Origin: Moniliophthora roreri
Taxonomy: Eukaryota; Basidiomycota; Agaricomycetes; Agaricales; Marasmiaceae
Assembly (NCBI GenBank): GCA_001466705.2
Contig: LATX02000211.1
Span: 1,364,001-1,428,000 of the forward strand
DNA length: 64,000 nucleotides
Direction of reading: 5' to 3'
Part shown: positions 35,095 to 45,920 of the stretch, piece after piece
How the letters are laid out: every line of letters starts with the position of its first letter
How positions within the stretch are numbered: the stretch's first letter is position 1
Position numbers and translations under genes: made by a program
The notes under the pieces: model-generated
Seen by the model: the letters and a program-made list of their open reading frames with translations, nothing else
Told to the model about the DNA's origin: nothing
Databases searched by the model: none

Positions 35095-38000
35095 AGAGGT
35101 GGAAGAGGCCGACGCTCTTTCCACCTGCAATTATAATCTCGAACGTTGTATTAGCTAAGTTAAATCGAAACTCTATGCGAATTCCTATTCAATACAAAGT
35201 CAGAACAGAAATCGTCGAAACAAAGGCCCTGATCGATTCAGGTGCTGGAGGGCGCTTCATTTGTGAAGAAGAAGCACGAAAACTGAAGAAACCTTGGACA
35301 AGACTAGAAAAACCCATCAAAGTTTTTAACGTTGATGGAACCCGGAACAAAATCAGTTGGATTACACACTCTGTTACAGTCGACATATCAATTGGAGATA
35401 GATCAATGAAGGAAACTTTATTGATCTCGGGGCTCGGACCTGAACGAGTCATTTTGGGATTACCCTGGCTCCAAGATCATAATCCGGATATCGATTGGGT
35501 TACCGGAGTAGTCCATTTCTGACCTAAACGAAAGATTATGGTTAAAAGACCGATGAAACCCTTTACCGGAATCCTCGATGAAACCAAGAAACTCAATACT
35601 GGAATATTGGACAAGGTTGAAGACGAAGAAGTCTTAATTTGATCTTTCATTCGAGGAGAGGAAGACACCGATGAAATCCAAATCAATGCTAAGTTGTCCG
35701 CTTCTCAGGTGTTGGCACAAGCTCACGAGGTCAAGGTGAAACCATTAGAGGAGCTTCTTCCCCCCTATCTTTCTGATTATTCAGATCGGTTCAAAAAGAA
35801 GAAAGCAGAACGATTTCCACCCTCTCGGCCATATGACCACACAATAGACCTTAAACCGGATTTCAAACCATGGGACTGCAAGATCTACTCTTTATCACCG
35901 AAAGAGTGGATCGAACAAGACAAATTCCTGGATGAGAACTTACGGAAAGGATACATTCGACCCTCGAAATCCCTGATGGCATCTCCTTTTTTCTTTGTAG
36001 CCAAGAAAGAAGCAGGAGCCCTACGACCTTGCCAAGACTACCGAGATTTGAACAATGGAACAGTAAAAAACCACTATCCTCTTCCATTGGTTACGGACCT
36101 CGTGGACAAACTAAAAACGGCAAAAGTCTTTACAAAGTTGGACTTATGCAATGGATACAATAATATACAGATCAAAGATGGTGACCAATGGAAAGCAGCG
36201 TTCAAAACACCTCGAGGCCTTTTCAAACCCACAGTGATGTTTTTCGGTTTGACCAACTCGCCAGCGACATTCCAGGCATTCATGAACAACATCCTCAAAG
36301 ATTTTATCGATGAGGGTTGGTGCGTAGTCTACATGGATGACATCTTAATTTTCTCCAACGAGATTAACATCCATTGACTCCACATGAGACACGTTCTGGA
36401 ACGGTTACGAGAAAACAACCTATATCTCAAACCCGAAAAATGCGAATTCGAAGTTGCGAAAACCTTATTCTTAGGGATGGTTATCACACTGGGACATATA
36501 TCAATGGACGAAACGAAATTGGCCGGGATCAAAGATTGGGAAGCTCCCAAAACAGTTAAAGGTGTGCAATCGTTCCTTGGGTTTGCAAATTTCTACTGCA
36601 AATTCATAGGGAAATATGCGGAACTGGCACGCCCTTTACATGAATTAACAAAGAAAGACACAAAATTCGAATGGACGAAAATTCAAGACATTGCATTCAA
36701 TGTTCTCAAAACGAAATTTTTACAACAATTGATTTTGCAAATGCCGGATGATGAAAAGCCGTTTATTATTGAAGCAGACGCATCGAAGTGGGCCACAGGA
36801 GCGATACTGAAACAACAGGGATCCGATGGAGAACTTCACCCATGTGGATACATCTCGCACGCTTTCACTGCGACTGAGTGAAATTACGAGATCTACGATC
36901 GAGAACTACTCGCAATCGTGAACGCCCTCAAAGCTTGGGAACATTACCTCCTTGGAGGAGCACACCCGGTGACAGTTCTATCAGACCACAAGAACCTCAC
37001 TTACTTCCGAACAGCACAAAAGTTGAACAGACGACAAGCCAGATTGAGTCTATACTTAACTCAATTCGACCTTCAACTAGTGCATGTTCCAGGAACAAAA
37101 ATGGTTCAATCTGATGCTCTCTCATGACAACCGGACTTAATAGATGAAGAGGAGAACGATAACGAAGACATCGTCATGTTACCAGATAAGTTATTTGTTA
37201 ACGTGGTCGATACAGAGCTGAAAACGATGTTGGAGGAAGCCTTGCCAAGCGACGAATTCCTTCAAATGACAATAGAAAGCCTGATCGAAAAGGGAACACC
37301 ACTGATCAAGTCTTCTTTACAAGACTGGCAAACGGAAGGCAACCTATTGTTCTACAAAGATAGAATCTACGTACCGAATGATCCGACACTGCAAAGACTG
37401 ATTGTCAAAACCATTCACGAGGCGTTACCACACAGACACCCTGGACAATGGAACACGGTTGATCAAGTGCAAAGAGATTATTGGTGGCCAGAGATGACGA
37501 AGTTCATCAAAGCATTTGTTGATGGGTGCGCTGCATGCCAACAAATGAAAGTGAACACACATCCCACGAGAACGCCTGTACAACCCATTGGGGGCCACAA
37601 AGATGTGTTGCCGTTCCAAATTATATTGATGGATTTAATCACAGATCTTCCCAAAGTCACAGATTCCAATTCGATATTGGTCGTGGTCGACCATGCGGCT
37701 ACAAAGGGGGTAATTTTCATCCCATGCCACAAGAAGATCGACGCCACAGATACAGTGGAACTACTTTTTCAATACGTTTACAAGCGCTTCGGATTACCTG
37801 ATAAGATTATTTCGGACAGAGATCCGCGATTTGCAGCCGAAGTCTTCAAGGAGATGGGAAAATTACTGGGGATAAAACAAATGCTAAGTACCACTTATCA
37901 TCCTCAAATGGACGGAGAAACTGAAAGAGTGAATCAGGAAGTAGAGATCTTCCTTCAATTCTTTTGTGCCAAAGAACAGACAAAATGGAAGGACCTCCTT

Positions 38001-38672
38001 CACTTTGCTGAATTCGCGCACAATACCCAAACACATTCAGTTACAAAGAACTCTCCTTTCTATCTCACAATGGGATATCACCCCCGACCCCTTCCCACTG
38101 TCTTTGAAAAGACCACAATTCCCTTGGTAGAGAAAAGGGTGACTGAATTGAAGAAGTTAAGAGAAGAGACATCGGCTTTACTGGACATTGCTGCAAGAAG
38201 GGTGAAAGAGAGAAGTGGAAGAGACATAGACAAGTTTGAAAAGAGTCAGAAGGTCTGGTTAGAAGGAAAGAACTTATCTTTGGAGTATCCATCTCCCAAA
38301 CTATCCCCAAAGCGAGAAGGACCATTTGAAATTACAGAAGTTCTAGGACCCGTGACGTACAGATTGAAACTCCCATTTCAATGGAGAATTCACCCTGTCT
38401 TCCACGCTAGCCTTTTGTCGCCATACAAAGAAACCGATGTCCATGGACCCAATTTCCTGGAACCACCCCCAGACATAATTGAAGGACAAGAAGAATACAA
38501 AGTCGAAGCCATTATCGGACATCAACCAAAGAAGAAGAATCAACCCCCAAAAGAATACCTTGTCTCCTGGAAAGGATACGACTCTTCACACAATCAGTGG
38601 TTGAAACCAGCAGGCCTAAAACACTCGATGGAGTTGTATCTGGATTATAAAATTGCACACAACCTGCGTTGA
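35091..38672 (+). pseudogene. Element B Pol: protease, RT, RNase H, integrase, chromodomain
   Basis: One open frame from the frameshift site to 38672, broken only by TGA codons at 35520, 35640, 36375, 36879 and 37125. Protease: LIDSGAGGRFI and [29 protein letters not shown], then [11 protein letters not shown] (YxDD). RNase H: IEADASKWATGA, YDREL and [11 protein letters not shown]. Integrase: an HHCC-like zinc region near 37.45-37.55 kb, then MDLITDLP, SDRDPRF and GETERVNQEVE (DDE). Chromodomain: EYKVEAIIGH, LVSWKGYDSSHNQWL. These make it a chromovirus. Reverse transcription would occur in cytoplasmic particles; integration would be chromatin-guided. It is inactive as it stands. Confidence 0.92.
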
Positions 38673-38689
38673 TCCCCATTCCAATGAAC

Positions 38690-40007
38690 ATGTCTTCTGC
38701 ACTCTCTTACTCCTCTCGACAAGTTTTCTCTCACGAAATCACTCACACTGGACTGTTCCGTCCCAGTGCGTTCGAGCTCCTTTTTCTCATCAACTCCGAA
38801 GACTATGATGACCAAATCACTGCTGCCGTTCAAGACAACGATAGACTTCGGGCCTTCTGGGGCAGCATGCTCTTTCTAAGGGGACATCGCCACAGAATGA
38901 ACGAGGCTTTAGCTCAACTCAATCAACAAGCTGGAATGTTTGCCAAAGCCATGACGAACGACGAAGATGCAATCCAACTGATGGGTCCTATCACGGTACC
39001 AGTGCCAGTCTTAGACATCGAGAACTTACTGGTTCACATAGAAATCCCGAAAGACACCGATGAACCCTTCCCTGACAGCGAGGACATCAACCCCAATGAA
39101 CCCACCTTCTTCCATGAGCTCCAACAAACTCACCAAAGACTCTGAAGAGCGATTGTCATCACTTGCAGCCAGTGCCTTCTTGAGACAAGACAGAGACTAT
39201 GTAATGCATCCCCTACCATTCATTCCCAGCCAACACAGAACAACAATGTCATCACCAGCCCCCAGGATGAACTCATCTACCCCCCTGAGTCATTAAATGT
39301 GCGAACCTCTGACGACTCGGGAACTATCTCCAATGCAACTGAACGAGCACGATTATTCCCCACCACCTCCCCATATACAACACCTCCCTCTATGCTCCGA
39401 CCAGGAGCAGAATGATCCGATTCCCCTCTTACTTCCCACCATGATCAACGATTTGATACCGCAAACCAGTTCCACACTGCTGATGAACCATCTAACTCCG
39501 GAACACAGATCAGTGTGGGACGACGAAGATATTGATGAAGAACCGGAAGAACTGCTACCCGTCGACAGATCGAGGAATCCTACGCCGCATACAATGGAAC
39601 GGACAGAAGAGGTGTTCGAGCGACTTTGTGCTCTGTGTGCAGATTGGAGAAACACTGCGCCACTGACTGCAGGCAGTATAGTTGCCTGGTCTGCACCAAA
39701 TGTGCACCTGGACATGTATCTCATGACTGTCACGACAGACGAAGGTCTTGAAGAACTTCAAAGCGTAACCATTCCCTCCGTGATCCAGCTGCTTATGACA
39801 ATCTTACAGACGATCTCGCCTGGGATGATGAGATCTATGGAGATGGGGAGTCCTGAACGACGAGAACCACTGCCCAGACCAGCGTTCGTAGTGGATATAG
39901 GAGAAGAGGAGGGTCCAAGGTATTTTTATAGGGTGAATTCACCACAATTTCAAGGAGAGTGGCTACACATGGGACAGCCGATTACGAGCGTGGACGCTCG
40001 AGCATAA
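38690..40007 (+). pseudogene. Element B ORF3: env-position protein with tandem zinc knuckles
   Basis: ATG 38690 follows the pol stop by 17 bases in the -1 frame. The first block is open to TGA 39143, with GLFRPSAFELLFLINSEDYD and LFLRGHRHRMNEALAQLNQQ, helical and alignable with ORF3 of A and J. The same frame continues, broken only by TGA codons (39143, near 39413, 39535 and 39538, 39747), to CSVCRLEKHCATDC (C-x2-C-x4-H-x4-C, about 39.63 kb) and a second cluster CLVCTKCAPGHVSHDC. A different frame is also open at 39297-40007, but it lacks the knuckles and I regard it as a shadow. No hydrophobic segment is present. The function is unknown; it may be an accessory nucleic-acid-binding protein. 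Confidence 0.68.
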
Positions 40008-40018
40008 CGAGGGGGTAA
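40006..40018 (+). promoter_or_regulatory. Polypurine tract of element B
   Basis: ACGAGGGGGTAA sits directly before the 3' LTR and would prime plus-strand DNA synthesis. Equivalent GGGG(G)TAA tracts precede the 3' LTRs of A and G. Confidence 0.8.
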
Positions 40019-40545
40019 TGTTACAGTTTTTCATTTTCACAGACAATTTTGCACTTTCCTTTTCTGTACCAATATTCCGGACATTTTAGCACCCAACCTT
40101 ATGTTTCTTTTTGACATCTGGACTCGTCCACTTTCCCAGCTCCCCTTTTTACAAATCGTTCTATGATATTCTCCTCTTTTCTTTTATGACATTGTTTGAT
40201 TCTTTTTCTTTCTAACATTTCTCTAACATTCTATCACTTTCTATTCGATTACCTTATACAATTTCCATCGTATTCTTGGACGTTCTATGTTGTACAAATG
40301 CATAGCTACAATGGGTGTATAAAGGTAGATAGAACTGGGTTGTAGCTCTTCAGCTTGACCTGGTTTAATCAAACTTGTGTTTAGCCAACAAACAAACTTC
40401 TGAACTCTAGCTTTTCTAAAGCTAGCTCTCTAACTTGAACCTTACTCCTTCAGGAAGGGAATTTTCCTTTCTTGTCGAAGTTAACTCCGCATCACTACGT
40501 CAAGTGGTGTTGAGTTGTTGTTGTTGCTGTGCAAGTAACGTAACA
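40019..40545 (+). repeat. 3' LTR of element B
   Basis: 527 bp, the same ends and length as the 5' LTR with a few substitutions, several of them C/T or G/A. It is followed by the ATGAC target duplicate. Confidence 0.95.
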
Positions 40546-40550
40546 ATGAC

Positions 40551-41298
40551 CATCTTTCATATACGACAGAGTGAATAAAACCTTAGCTTTGTCAGTTGGG
40601 TGATTGGCTTCGTTGGCCATAAGGTACAAATCCACTTCCATAAGGAAAGTGCTAGCCTTGGCTGGGGATCCATCAAAGTCTTTTAGGAATGGCAACCTTG
40701 TTTTCTTTCTTTCTTTCTTCTGATGTCTGGGTTTGTAGTGCCCAGAGTGCCGAGATTAAATCCTCTAAGGATGTTGTGGTCGGCTGAGTAGTCATATGGG
40801 AAGTTTGTTCAGAAGACAAGGTGGTTAAGTCAGCTGTTTCTGGTAGTCTGGTTTCTAGTTGCCTGTTTGAGGATGACAGCAAATTTGAGGTTTCTAAGGA
40901 TTGGGTCTGTGTTGCTATCTCTGTAATCTGGGAGTTTGTCCGTTCTGGTGAATGCTGCTGAGAGAAGTGGGAAGATGTTTGGGTCAATGTTCTCCTTTCA
41001 GCCTCTAACAGTCCAAAGCCTGTTGCAAAGTCGATTGTTTGTCTAGTCTGGGACCTGGTCCTGGGTGTTCTGGTTGTTCATAATGTTAATTCTTCTCTTG
41101 CTTGTTCTTGAGCAAGGAGTTCTAATCTCTGGACCCTTTGTTCATATGTGAGCTCATTTTCTGAGGTAACAAGAAGAAAGGTTCTCCTCTGTTGTTCTAG
41201 ATCTAATGGGTCTTTGGCTATAGTTCACCAATGTCTAGACGTGATGTTGGTTCAAGGTGCCTAAACCTTGAGAGGTTGGCAAGATCAGCTTGACCTAA
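40551..41298 (-). pseudogene. Element A gag, N-terminal half, and leader
   Basis: After the leader (AGGTCAAGCTGATC primer-binding region next to the LTR), the minus strand encodes a Gln/Thr/Ser-rich N-terminus. The Gag domain follows (MPFLKDFDGSPAKASTFLME, LYLMANEANHPTDKAK) and ends YMKDG at the border of element B. A frame break occurs near 40680. It joins to 33274 across B. Confidence 0.75.
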
Positions 41299-41661
41299 TG
41301 TTATGCAAGTCCTTCACAATAGCACTAAGTTCAAGTTCAAGAGCTTGATTTGCAAGTTCTGAAGTCAATAGACTTGGACAGATGACTTAGAAACAGGATC
41401 AGATGTGAAGAACAAGGTTATGATAAGCTTTAACCAGGTCAAGTTGAAGAAGCTTGTCTACTGGTCATGGGTTTATATACAAAGACTTCTAACTAATGAC
41501 TAAGTATTCAGAGCTATAATTAGCTACAATGAATAAGCAAAAGTGAGTCTTAATAAGAAAAGAAGATGATTGGTAAGTTTTTGTAAATAAGTGCTAAGCA
41601 GATATACGAGAAAAAGAAGAAAAGTACATTAGGTGCTCTATAAGTCTGCAGAGTTGTAACA
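41299..41661 (-). repeat. 5' LTR of element A
   Basis: 363 bp, minus orientation, TGTTACAACTC...TGCATAACA. Its self-priming box reads CAACTTGACCTGG, one G-to-A from the consensus. It is followed (minus strand) by TTAGGTCAAGCTGATC. The adjoining TCTCA is the target duplicate. Confidence 0.9.
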
Positions 41662-41666
41662 TCTCA

Positions 41667-42769
41667 TCCTTGATGCAGTTGGGCAGACCTCAGTAGTACT
41701 GGTAAGAGAAGGTGTTCTCACCCCAATCCAGTTCAACCATAGCATCCTGGAACTTGAGATTGTAGGTGCAGATGTGATCTGCATCATGCATCCAGAGGTT
41801 GTTGAGTGTATCCTCCAGCTCATGAGTTACAAGGTCTGAAGTTGACCCAGAGTTCATTTACGAATGCGGCATACTTCTTGGTCCAAAGAGCTTTGGGCTC
41901 TAGCCAAACACCAAGAATGTTGTGCTGAAACCATTTGGATGCATTGCTCTGGAGGAAAGAGAGAGCAAACATGACTTTCAAAGTGTCAGCAGAGAAGGCA
42001 TTGGGTCAGTCGTTGAAGTGAAGAGTGAGAGATGCTAGCCAGAGTTTCAGGAGCTTCAGGTTGCTACTATTGTATGTATCAGGTTCTTTGAGTTTGGACT
42101 TCACATGAGATGACTTTTCTGGGTCACCTGTTAATTCCAGACGATTGGCTAAGGAGCTGAGGACACAGGTCATGGATCAGAAGGCGAGGAGAGCTTCATT
42201 GTTATCAGGGGATTGGCCCTGGGAATGACTGCATCTGCCTCATCCATCACCACTACCATGTCCGCCTCTGCTGCTGGGGAATCATCTCCACCACCATCAC
42301 CAGATCTGTCACCAGGCACTCCATCATCTCCATCTCCTTCTTCCTCATCACCATCTCCATCCAGAGCTGGTTGGCAAGGTGGTATAGAGCCTGCAATGGA
42401 GCGTTCTCTATTGTCCTCTTTGTCTGGAGGTCCAGCCTGCTGACCAGTGTCACCAGGACCATCAGGGGCTTCCAAGTCGAGAGGCAAATCAAAGCGAGAG
42501 AATAAGCTTGGCTGACCAGAGTATCTGTCAGATCCAAACATTGAAGGAAAAGGAGGTGAGAGAAAGCCTGTCTGAGAGGACTGGCATGAAAGATGTGTGG
42601 AAATAGAGTTGTAGAAGAAGAGACTACCAGACAACGGTCCAGTCCATGAACTGCTGTCTTTAAGCAATTCCTGAATGAAGTCACTCTGCATTTGAAAAGC
42701 GGGTTTCATGCATGCAGTACACCCCACCTTACCTGAAGACATGGGGACTCCTGCAGCTTGACGTTGCAT
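41667..42769 (-). pseudogene. Gypsy element C gag, N-terminal and core
   Basis: The minus strand starts at ATG 42769. The N-terminal third contains an Asp/Glu/Gly-rich acidic run ([14 protein letters not shown], about 42.35 kb). Beyond 42170 it continues in broken frames through the Gag core: [14 protein letters not shown] (about 41.95 kb) and FVNELWVNF (about 41.85 kb). It is cut at 41667 by element A and continues at 25919. Confidence 0.6.
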
Positions 42770-43363
42770 CTGGAGATTGCAGTCAGCATCTTGCTTCTGG
42801 CATTGGGAATCAGCTTTAGTCAGTTGTTTGGCAGTGAAGGAAGTTGGAGCAGAAGATTGTGGTCAGAAGGAAGAGAAGAGATCCATAATTCAGCAGTTCT
42901 GGAAGTGGAAAATACTATTAGAACTATGCAAGAGGAAAGAGACAAAGACAAGTATGGCTGAATGGCAAGGAGAGTACCATATGAGGATCACCATATGAAG
43001 AGGTTAGGTTTGCTGAAGCTATCAGCAACAGCACTACTGAACTACAGGACTCAGCTGAGATGAAGGGTCTCTGCACGAGTGAGGATGAGAGCAAGTAGAG
43101 AAGAGAAGAGTAGAGCATAGAACAACATTAATTTTCCACTTGGGGTATACTGGTAAAGTACAACAGCTTATATACTGCTAGGAGAGGGTACAATGAGGAG
43201 AACATGTGTGGTCCATGAGAATAATATCCAAGTTGTCACTATAAGAAAATGTGCTATAAGATGTACAGTGTGGAAATTAATGAAACATATAAGATGTGAT
43301 AGAAAAGGCACATAGGTGGTTCTTATACAAGTTACAGCTGAGATGAGTTGTACAGGCATAACA
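42770..43363 (-). other. Probable leader and 5' LTR of element C
   Basis: On the minus strand the right border starts TGTTATGCCTGTACAAC, an LTR-like start, and it lies upstream of C's gag. I could not place the LTR's other end, and no second copy is in the window to confirm it. Confidence 0.35.
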
Positions 43364-43941
43364 AGTGCTCAACTCACTGAGTTATGCATTTTCAATTTCA
43401 AATGTTCATAGTGCATTACCTGTTGGACTGTGGGCTTAATGGTGCATTCCAGTTCATTCTGCACTATCGAAATCCTTATCCCCAACTCAGCAGGTCCCTA
43501 TGTCCATCCATTATCACGTAATATCTATTTTTCGGTGCAAGTCTTATCAGCTCATTTGCAGCTGTGAGTTTCACTTTGTATGTCCTTCTACTGTTCTATT
43601 ATACATGCTGCAATGTTTTTATATGTTATACCTTCATTGTTATATGTTCTTCTATTGTTTAGACATGGATTTTAGCACTCAGGCACTTAGATATGTCATA
43701 GTTCTCATGCCTTCTTGAGACATTGTCATATATGATGTAGTTTAGATCATGTGAGTCAAGACCCTCCCAATACTTTGTCATATATACTGTATCCATGGTA
43801 GTGGAATCCTTTTAGCCTTTTCTCTTTGGATTTCCCACTGCTAGGTGCGATGTTTTTGTGTTTTTATGTATTCTAGTGTTAATATACTTTGGATCCCCTG
43901 CTGCTAGGCTTGTGTGATAGCCTCCAGAGGTTGCTCTTACA
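43364..43941 (+). repeat. F-family LTR fragment, 5' part missing
   Basis: It matches the 3' two-thirds of the F LTR (49510-50289), including AATCCTTTTAGCCTTTTCTC and the end GAGGTTGCTCTTACA. The first 200 bp or so is absent; the left edge abuts the putative LTR of C. Confidence 0.82.
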
Positions 43942-44250
43942 ACTATGTCATCAATCTTGACAAAGTACACTAGTTTCTCTGTGACAAGATCAAGGCAGCT
44001 CAAGATGCATATAAGACATTGGCTGACAATTGATGCAATCCTGCACCTAACTTCCAAGTAGGCCAACAAGTCTATATACTCACAAAAAACATTAAAATAA
44101 CTTGGCCAATGAAGAAGCTTTTGGAAAAGTATCTTGGTCCATTCACTATTATCACTCAACCCAGTTCCAATGCATTCAATATCCAGCTCTCTGACTACCT
44201 CTCTGGCATTCATCCAGTCTTCCATGTCTCTTAGCTCAAACCTTTCCACC
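43942..44250 (+). pseudogene. Gypsy integrase C-terminal tail, E family
   Basis: Plus-strand reading gives FQVGQQVYILTKNIK, a KYLGPF core and GIHPVFHVSQLKPF-like residues (one stop), the hallmark end of Ty3/gypsy integrase. It is 5'-truncated at the F LTR and ends immediately before an LTR. Confidence 0.7.
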
Positions 44251-44707
44251 TGTAATGGAATATAGCTTTTCCTTTCTCTTTTTCCTCTAAGTCCTCTTAT
44301 CTTATCTCTTATCTTTTATCTATTTATCTGATTACTTACTTTATTTATACTACTACAGCCACTCTTCTGTAGAATATTCCATTCCACCTGAGTTTCCTTC
44401 TGGATTATTCTTCTACTCCTTCTAGTTATTCTTGCCAAGACAGACTCATTGTAATTATACCAGACCTCTGTAGCCTAGTTCCCCATTTTGACCTCTTGGT
44501 TATTTGGGCTAGGCAAGTATTCTCTGTACATACTCCCCAGTAGCTATACTAACTTGGTCATTTGGGCTAGGCATTGACTTTGTGTCTGTTGAGTTCAACA
44601 TCATATTGACCTAGAGTCTATGCCAGATCACCTCCTTTCCTTATCTTTTCCTGACTTGAAGTGCAGAGGGTTCTATCCACTGTAGTGATAGTCATTGCAG
44701 CACCACA
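44251..44707 (+). repeat. E-family LTR
   Basis: 457 bp, TGTAATGGAATA...GCAGCACCACA, with an integrase tail before it and a leader plus gag after it. It therefore serves as 3' LTR of one element and 5' LTR of the next, the usual result of recombination between tandem copies. It is followed by TTAGGTCAAGATCTC. A partial inverted copy of its end is at 55929-56040. Confidence 0.65.
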
Positions 44708-44955
44708 TTAGGTCAAGATCTCAAGTTGCACTGTTGATAGTGTACATTGACCTTGCATCAACAAAGCACTCTGGCTAGAGAGTGCAGAGAACATGTTCAC
44801 ACCTATGACACTAAAGACAGCCAAGATGCCCACTACTACCCCACTGAAGATGAGTAGTATTCTTGTGATGATCAACTCTGCCCACACTGACTCCTGAACC
44901 CATTCCATACTGAAGACCCCACTGACATCTTTCAAGACTCTGAAGGTTCCCCAGA

Positions 44956-45920
44956 ATGTCAAACACCTCTGCCAATCAACCCTCTACTGATCAGCTTCTT
45001 CAAGCTCTGGTTACAAGCCAAACCAATCTGTCAAATGCAGTGACACAGATGGTTGCTAGCTTCAATCAGATGTCAGAAGGTCTCAATCAGATGTCACAGA
45101 ACATCAGCTGATTGATCCAGACCAGTACTGCATCTGCATCAGCTTTGACCTCCTCAGATCAGAAGCTCTTCCAGAAGCCTTCTGTATTTACAGGAAAGCT
45201 TGATGGAACCAATGCCCACCAATTCCTTGCTGCCTTCTCACTCTATGCACAGTCACAGAGAGTAGCACTCAACAGAGGATTCAAGTTGAGGTTTAAGATG
45301 GCAGATGAGGCAGCAGATGCAAAGGAGCAACTGCATGTACTCTTCCAAGAGAAGCAGTTAGTAGCTGAGTATGCTGCCAAATTCAAGAAGATCATGTTGA
45401 GGACTGGCTACTCCTCTGCTGACCTCCATGACCACTTCTATGAGCACCTGGCAGCCCATATCAAGGATGAACTTGTATATACAGACCACAAAACTGACTC
45501 CCTCAACCAGCTCATTAATGTTGCCAATAACCTGGATGTTTATATTTATCAATGAGAGGCCAAAAAGGCTCACTAACCAGCAGCAGTAATGACCATGCCT
45601 ACAATCCCACCTCCTGCTTCCTGTCCCTCCCCATCCTCAATCACTCCCTTTGCCCCACCTGCTCATGACCCTAATGCCATGGAAGTTGATGCTAGCAAGT
45701 CCAGACTGGACTGGACCTGCATGATGGTTGAGAAGTGCTATGGGTGTGGCTCCACCCAGCACACCAAGGCAAATGGCAATCATGAACATGAGATCTGTGG
45801 TCACTGTGGTTGGGCTGGCCATCATGAAGTAGTATGCATTGACAAATGGGCTGGCAAGCCAAAAGCAAGGAGGGTGGCAGCATTAGAGAGCCTTTCTATT
45901 GAAGTCCCAAGCTTGTCATT
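44956..45920 (+). pseudogene. E-family Gag
   Basis: ATG 44956, with SFNQMSEGLNQMSQNIS then a TGA, LFQKPSVFTGKLDGTNAHQF (Gag domain), and a jump at 45270 that suggests an internal deletion. The later Gag helix reads KQLVAEYAAKFKKIMLRTGY and a knuckle region CYGCGSTQHTKANGNHEHEICGHC begins near 45.74 kb. The last bases (45870-45920) merge with the tail of an oppositely oriented F-family gag. A short inverted copy of its start lies at 55592-55700. Confidence 0.65.

Larger units (their letters stand above)
33275..40545 (+). mobile_element. Gypsy chromovirus element B, nearly complete, TSD ATGAC
   Basis: A 7271-bp Ty3/gypsy element with two 527-bp LTRs, flanked by a perfect target duplication ATGAC (33270-33274 and 40546-40550). 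It contains gag, pol (protease, RT, RNase H, integrase, chromodomain) and ORF3. It is the youngest gypsy copy here: CpG dinucleotides are still common, the LTRs are nearly identical, and gag and pol keep frame apart from TGA codons. It lies in the gag gene of element A on the opposite strand. Confidence 0.96.
25925..41661 (-). mobile_element. Gypsy element A (with nested insertions), TSD TCTCA
   Basis: A full-length Ty3/gypsy chromovirus on the minus strand, bounded by LTRs at 41299-41661 and 25925-26284 and by a 5-bp target duplication TCTCA (25920-25924 and 41662-41666). Order along the minus strand: 5' LTR, gag N-terminus, element B inserted, gag C-terminus, -1 frameshift site, protease, MITE, inverted RT segment, MITE, RNase H-integrase-chromodomain, ORF3, polypurine tract, 3' LTR. 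Without B and the MITEs it is about 7 kb. It is CpG-depleted and full of frame breaks, older than B. Confidence 0.9.

Noticed and set aside
33862..38672. TGA read as an amino acid (code change) in element B
   Set aside because: Relatives have CGA/AGA-type Arg at several of the sites, other copies contain all three stop types, and CpG decay explains the pattern.
38690..40007. ORF3 as an envelope gene
   Set aside because: No signal peptide, transmembrane segment or glycosylation-rich ectodomain; instead zinc knuckles and a Pro/Ser-rich linker.
39297..40007. The 236-codon open frame at the end of element B as the real ORF3 C-terminus
   Set aside because: The alternative frame, though broken by TGA codons, carries the CCHC knuckles found in elements A and G, so the long open frame is probably fortuitous.
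43812..44249. 145-codon minus-strand ORF
   Set aside because: Antisense shadow of the integrase tail and the LTR fragment; the plus-strand reading has family motifs.
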